This document shows, in pieces, positions 6,588 to 7,452 of a stretch of DNA of 7,452 nt (position 1 is the first letter of the stretch; the number at the start of each line of letters is the position of its first letter). Origin of the DNA: UBA4656 sp002405525 (GTDB taxonomy: Bacteria; Pseudomonadota; Gammaproteobacteria; Xanthomonadales; Ahniellaceae); NCBI GenBank assembly GCA_036723735.1, contig DAIMGT010000110.1, positions 1-7,452 of the forward strand, in the 5' to 3' direction. The position numbers were made by a program, and so were the translations under genes. The notes under the pieces are model-generated. The model saw only the letters and a list, made by a program, of their open reading frames with translations. It did no database searches and had not been told where the DNA came from.

Positions 6588-7327
6588 GCGGTCTGCTCCG
6601 GGTCAGTGGCGGGGCGCCCCGCGATGGCGGCGCGTTCCCAGCCCTGGCCGTGCAGCAGTTCCAGCGGCTGGAAGTTCTGCTTGTAGCCCATCTTCGGGTG
6701 GCCGTCGATCCAGTAACCCAGGTACACGTACGGCAGCGCGCGGCGGCGGCATTCGGCGACCTGGTGCAGGATGCAGAAGGTGCCGAGCCCCCGCGCGGTC
6801 TCGTCGGGCTCGTAAAAGGTGTAGACGGACGACAGCCCATGGCGGACCACGTCGGTGACCGCCACCGCCAGCAGGTGCCCGCCCAGCCGGTACTCGAAGA
6901 ACCGCGTCGGACTCCACGCACTGGTCAGGAAACGGCCAAAGTCGTCGCGATCGGCCTCGTCCATGCCGCCGCCGCGATGGCGCGCGGCGAGATAGCGCCG
7001 ATAGAGGTTGAAAACCTCGTCGTCGAAGCGCGCCGGTGCGTCGGCGAAGGAGAGGTCGCTGTTGCGGCGTAGGCACCGACGTTGGCTGCGGGTGGGCGCG
7101 AACTCGGCCACCGCCACGCGCGCCGGCACGCACGCACTGCATCGCGCGCAGGCCGGGCGGTAGATGTGCCCGCCCGCGCGGCGGTATCCACGCGACAGCG
7201 CCAGCTGGTAGACCTCCGGCAGGTCCGCCGCCAGCGGGGCGATGACGAGGTTCTGCGCGACGCGGTCGGGGTAGTACCCGCAGGGGTGCGGCAGGGTCTT
7301 GAGCAGTCGGACCGACTCGGAGCGCAT
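6584..7327 (-). CDS. bpt: Aspartate/glutamate leucyltransferase (Bpt, ATE1 family)
   Basis: This enzyme transfers leucine from Leu-tRNA to proteins with N-terminal Asp or Glu, making them ClpS/ClpAP substrates of the bacterial N-degron pathway in the cytoplasm. The 247-residue length is normal for Bpt. The N-terminal ATE domain shows CGYYPDRVAQNLV (Cys16), then GYRRAGGHIYRPACARCSAC with Cys60, Cys63 and Cys66. The C-terminal domain has FYEPDETARGLGTFCILHQV (171-190) and the family hallmark YVYLGYWIDGHPKMGYKQNF (200-219). ATE1-family homologues use N-terminal cysteines to bind an iron-sulfur cluster; whether Bpt cysteines do so here is inference. ATG at 7327 gives the family N-terminus. No Shine-Dalgarno is seen, and a -10-like box lies 6 bases upstream. 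The gene heads a three-gene minus-strand cluster and overlaps the next gene by ATGA. ATE-type arginyltransferase specificity is the alternative; the bacterial clade favours leucine. Confidence 0.93.
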   Translation of the reverse strand: MRSESVRLLKTLPHPCGYYPDRVAQNLVIAPLAADLPEVYQLALSRGYRRAGGHIYRPACARCSACVPARVAVAEFAPTRSQRRCLRRNSDLSFADAPARFDDEVFNLYRRYLAARHRGGGMDEADRDDFGRFLTSAWSPTRFFEYRLGGHLLAVAVTDVVRHGLSSVYTFYEPDETARGLGTFCILHQVAECRRRALPYVYLGYWIDGHPKMGYKQNFQPLELLHGQGWERAAIAGRPATDPEQTA

Positions 7328-7333
7328 GGCCCG

Positions 7334-7365
7334 ATTATCTGCCGCCGGCGGCGGCGCGGCGTCAA
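7334..7365 (-). promoter_or_regulatory. Candidate sigma70-type promoter of bpt, near-leaderless
   Basis: Read on the minus strand, TTGACG (7365-7360) matches the -35 consensus in 5 of 6 positions and GATAAT (7339-7334) matches the -10 in 5 of 6. The 20-base spacing is too long for a strong promoter. With this -10, transcription would begin at about 7327-7328, right at the bpt ATG, which fits the absence of a Shine-Dalgarno. Confidence 0.38.
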
Positions 7366-7373
7366 GCCGCGAG

Positions 7374-7407
7374 GTCCGGCGGCGCCCGGGCCCGGGCGCC
7401 GCCGGAC
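7374..7407. repeat. Perfect 34-bp GC palindrome upstream of bpt
   Basis: The left half is GTCCGGCGGCGCCCGGG (7374-7390), and the right half is its exact reverse complement with no spacer. AGCCGC (7365-7370) and GCGGCT (7409-7414) add a further outer stem after short unpaired stretches. No T-run follows on either strand, so it does not look like a normal intrinsic terminator. It adjoins the candidate -35 box of bpt. It could be a strong hairpin ending a transcript from beyond the right edge, a cruciform-forming or REP-like element, or a regulatory site. The remaining bases 7415-7452 show nothing identifiable. Confidence 0.85.
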
Positions 7408-7452
7408 GGCGGCTCGCTCGCAGAGGGTGCCGGCGTCCACCACGCGGGTCCG

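Overview
The window is high-GC DNA with strong codon bias, so many long open frames lie antisense to real genes. The gene set fits a gammaproteobacterium of the Xanthomonadales (Lysobacterales) type: a Bpt-type leucyltransferase, a YciQ-like DUF2207 membrane protein, a sorbosone-dehydrogenase-like enzyme and an IS3-family element. The taxonomic placement is inference from gene content and composition only.

Layout: positions 1-2823 hold two plus-strand genes separated by 10 bases. The first is the C-terminal part of a periplasmic PQQ-dependent sugar (sorbosone-type) dehydrogenase. The second is a complete TonB-dependent outer-membrane receptor whose signature blocks match E. coli YncD/PqqU, the PQQ uptake receptor. 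A candidate terminator follows at 3002-3040. Positions 3059-4367 are a 1309-bp IS3-family insertion sequence on the minus strand, with 27-bp imperfect terminal inverted repeats. Its orfA is intact, but its orfB is broken by an in-frame amber codon. Positions 4394-7327 hold three minus-strand genes read in the order bpt, a small four-helix membrane protein, then a DUF2207/YciQ-like membrane protein. The first two overlap by ATGA and the third follows after 39 bases. Upstream of bpt lie a promoter candidate that would give an almost leaderless transcript, and a perfect 34-bp GC palindrome.

How the genes fit together: the left pair looks like a small PQQ module, in which the receptor brings the cofactor across the outer membrane for the neighbouring periplasmic dehydrogenase. 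The right cluster pairs N-degron tagging (leucine added to proteins with N-terminal Asp/Glu) with two envelope proteins of unknown function. The two groups are convergent, and the IS sits in the gap between their 3' ends, so its insertion probably broke no gene. The most interesting item is the dehydrogenase/PqqU-like pairing. I found no CRISPR array, phage genes, defence system or RNA gene.
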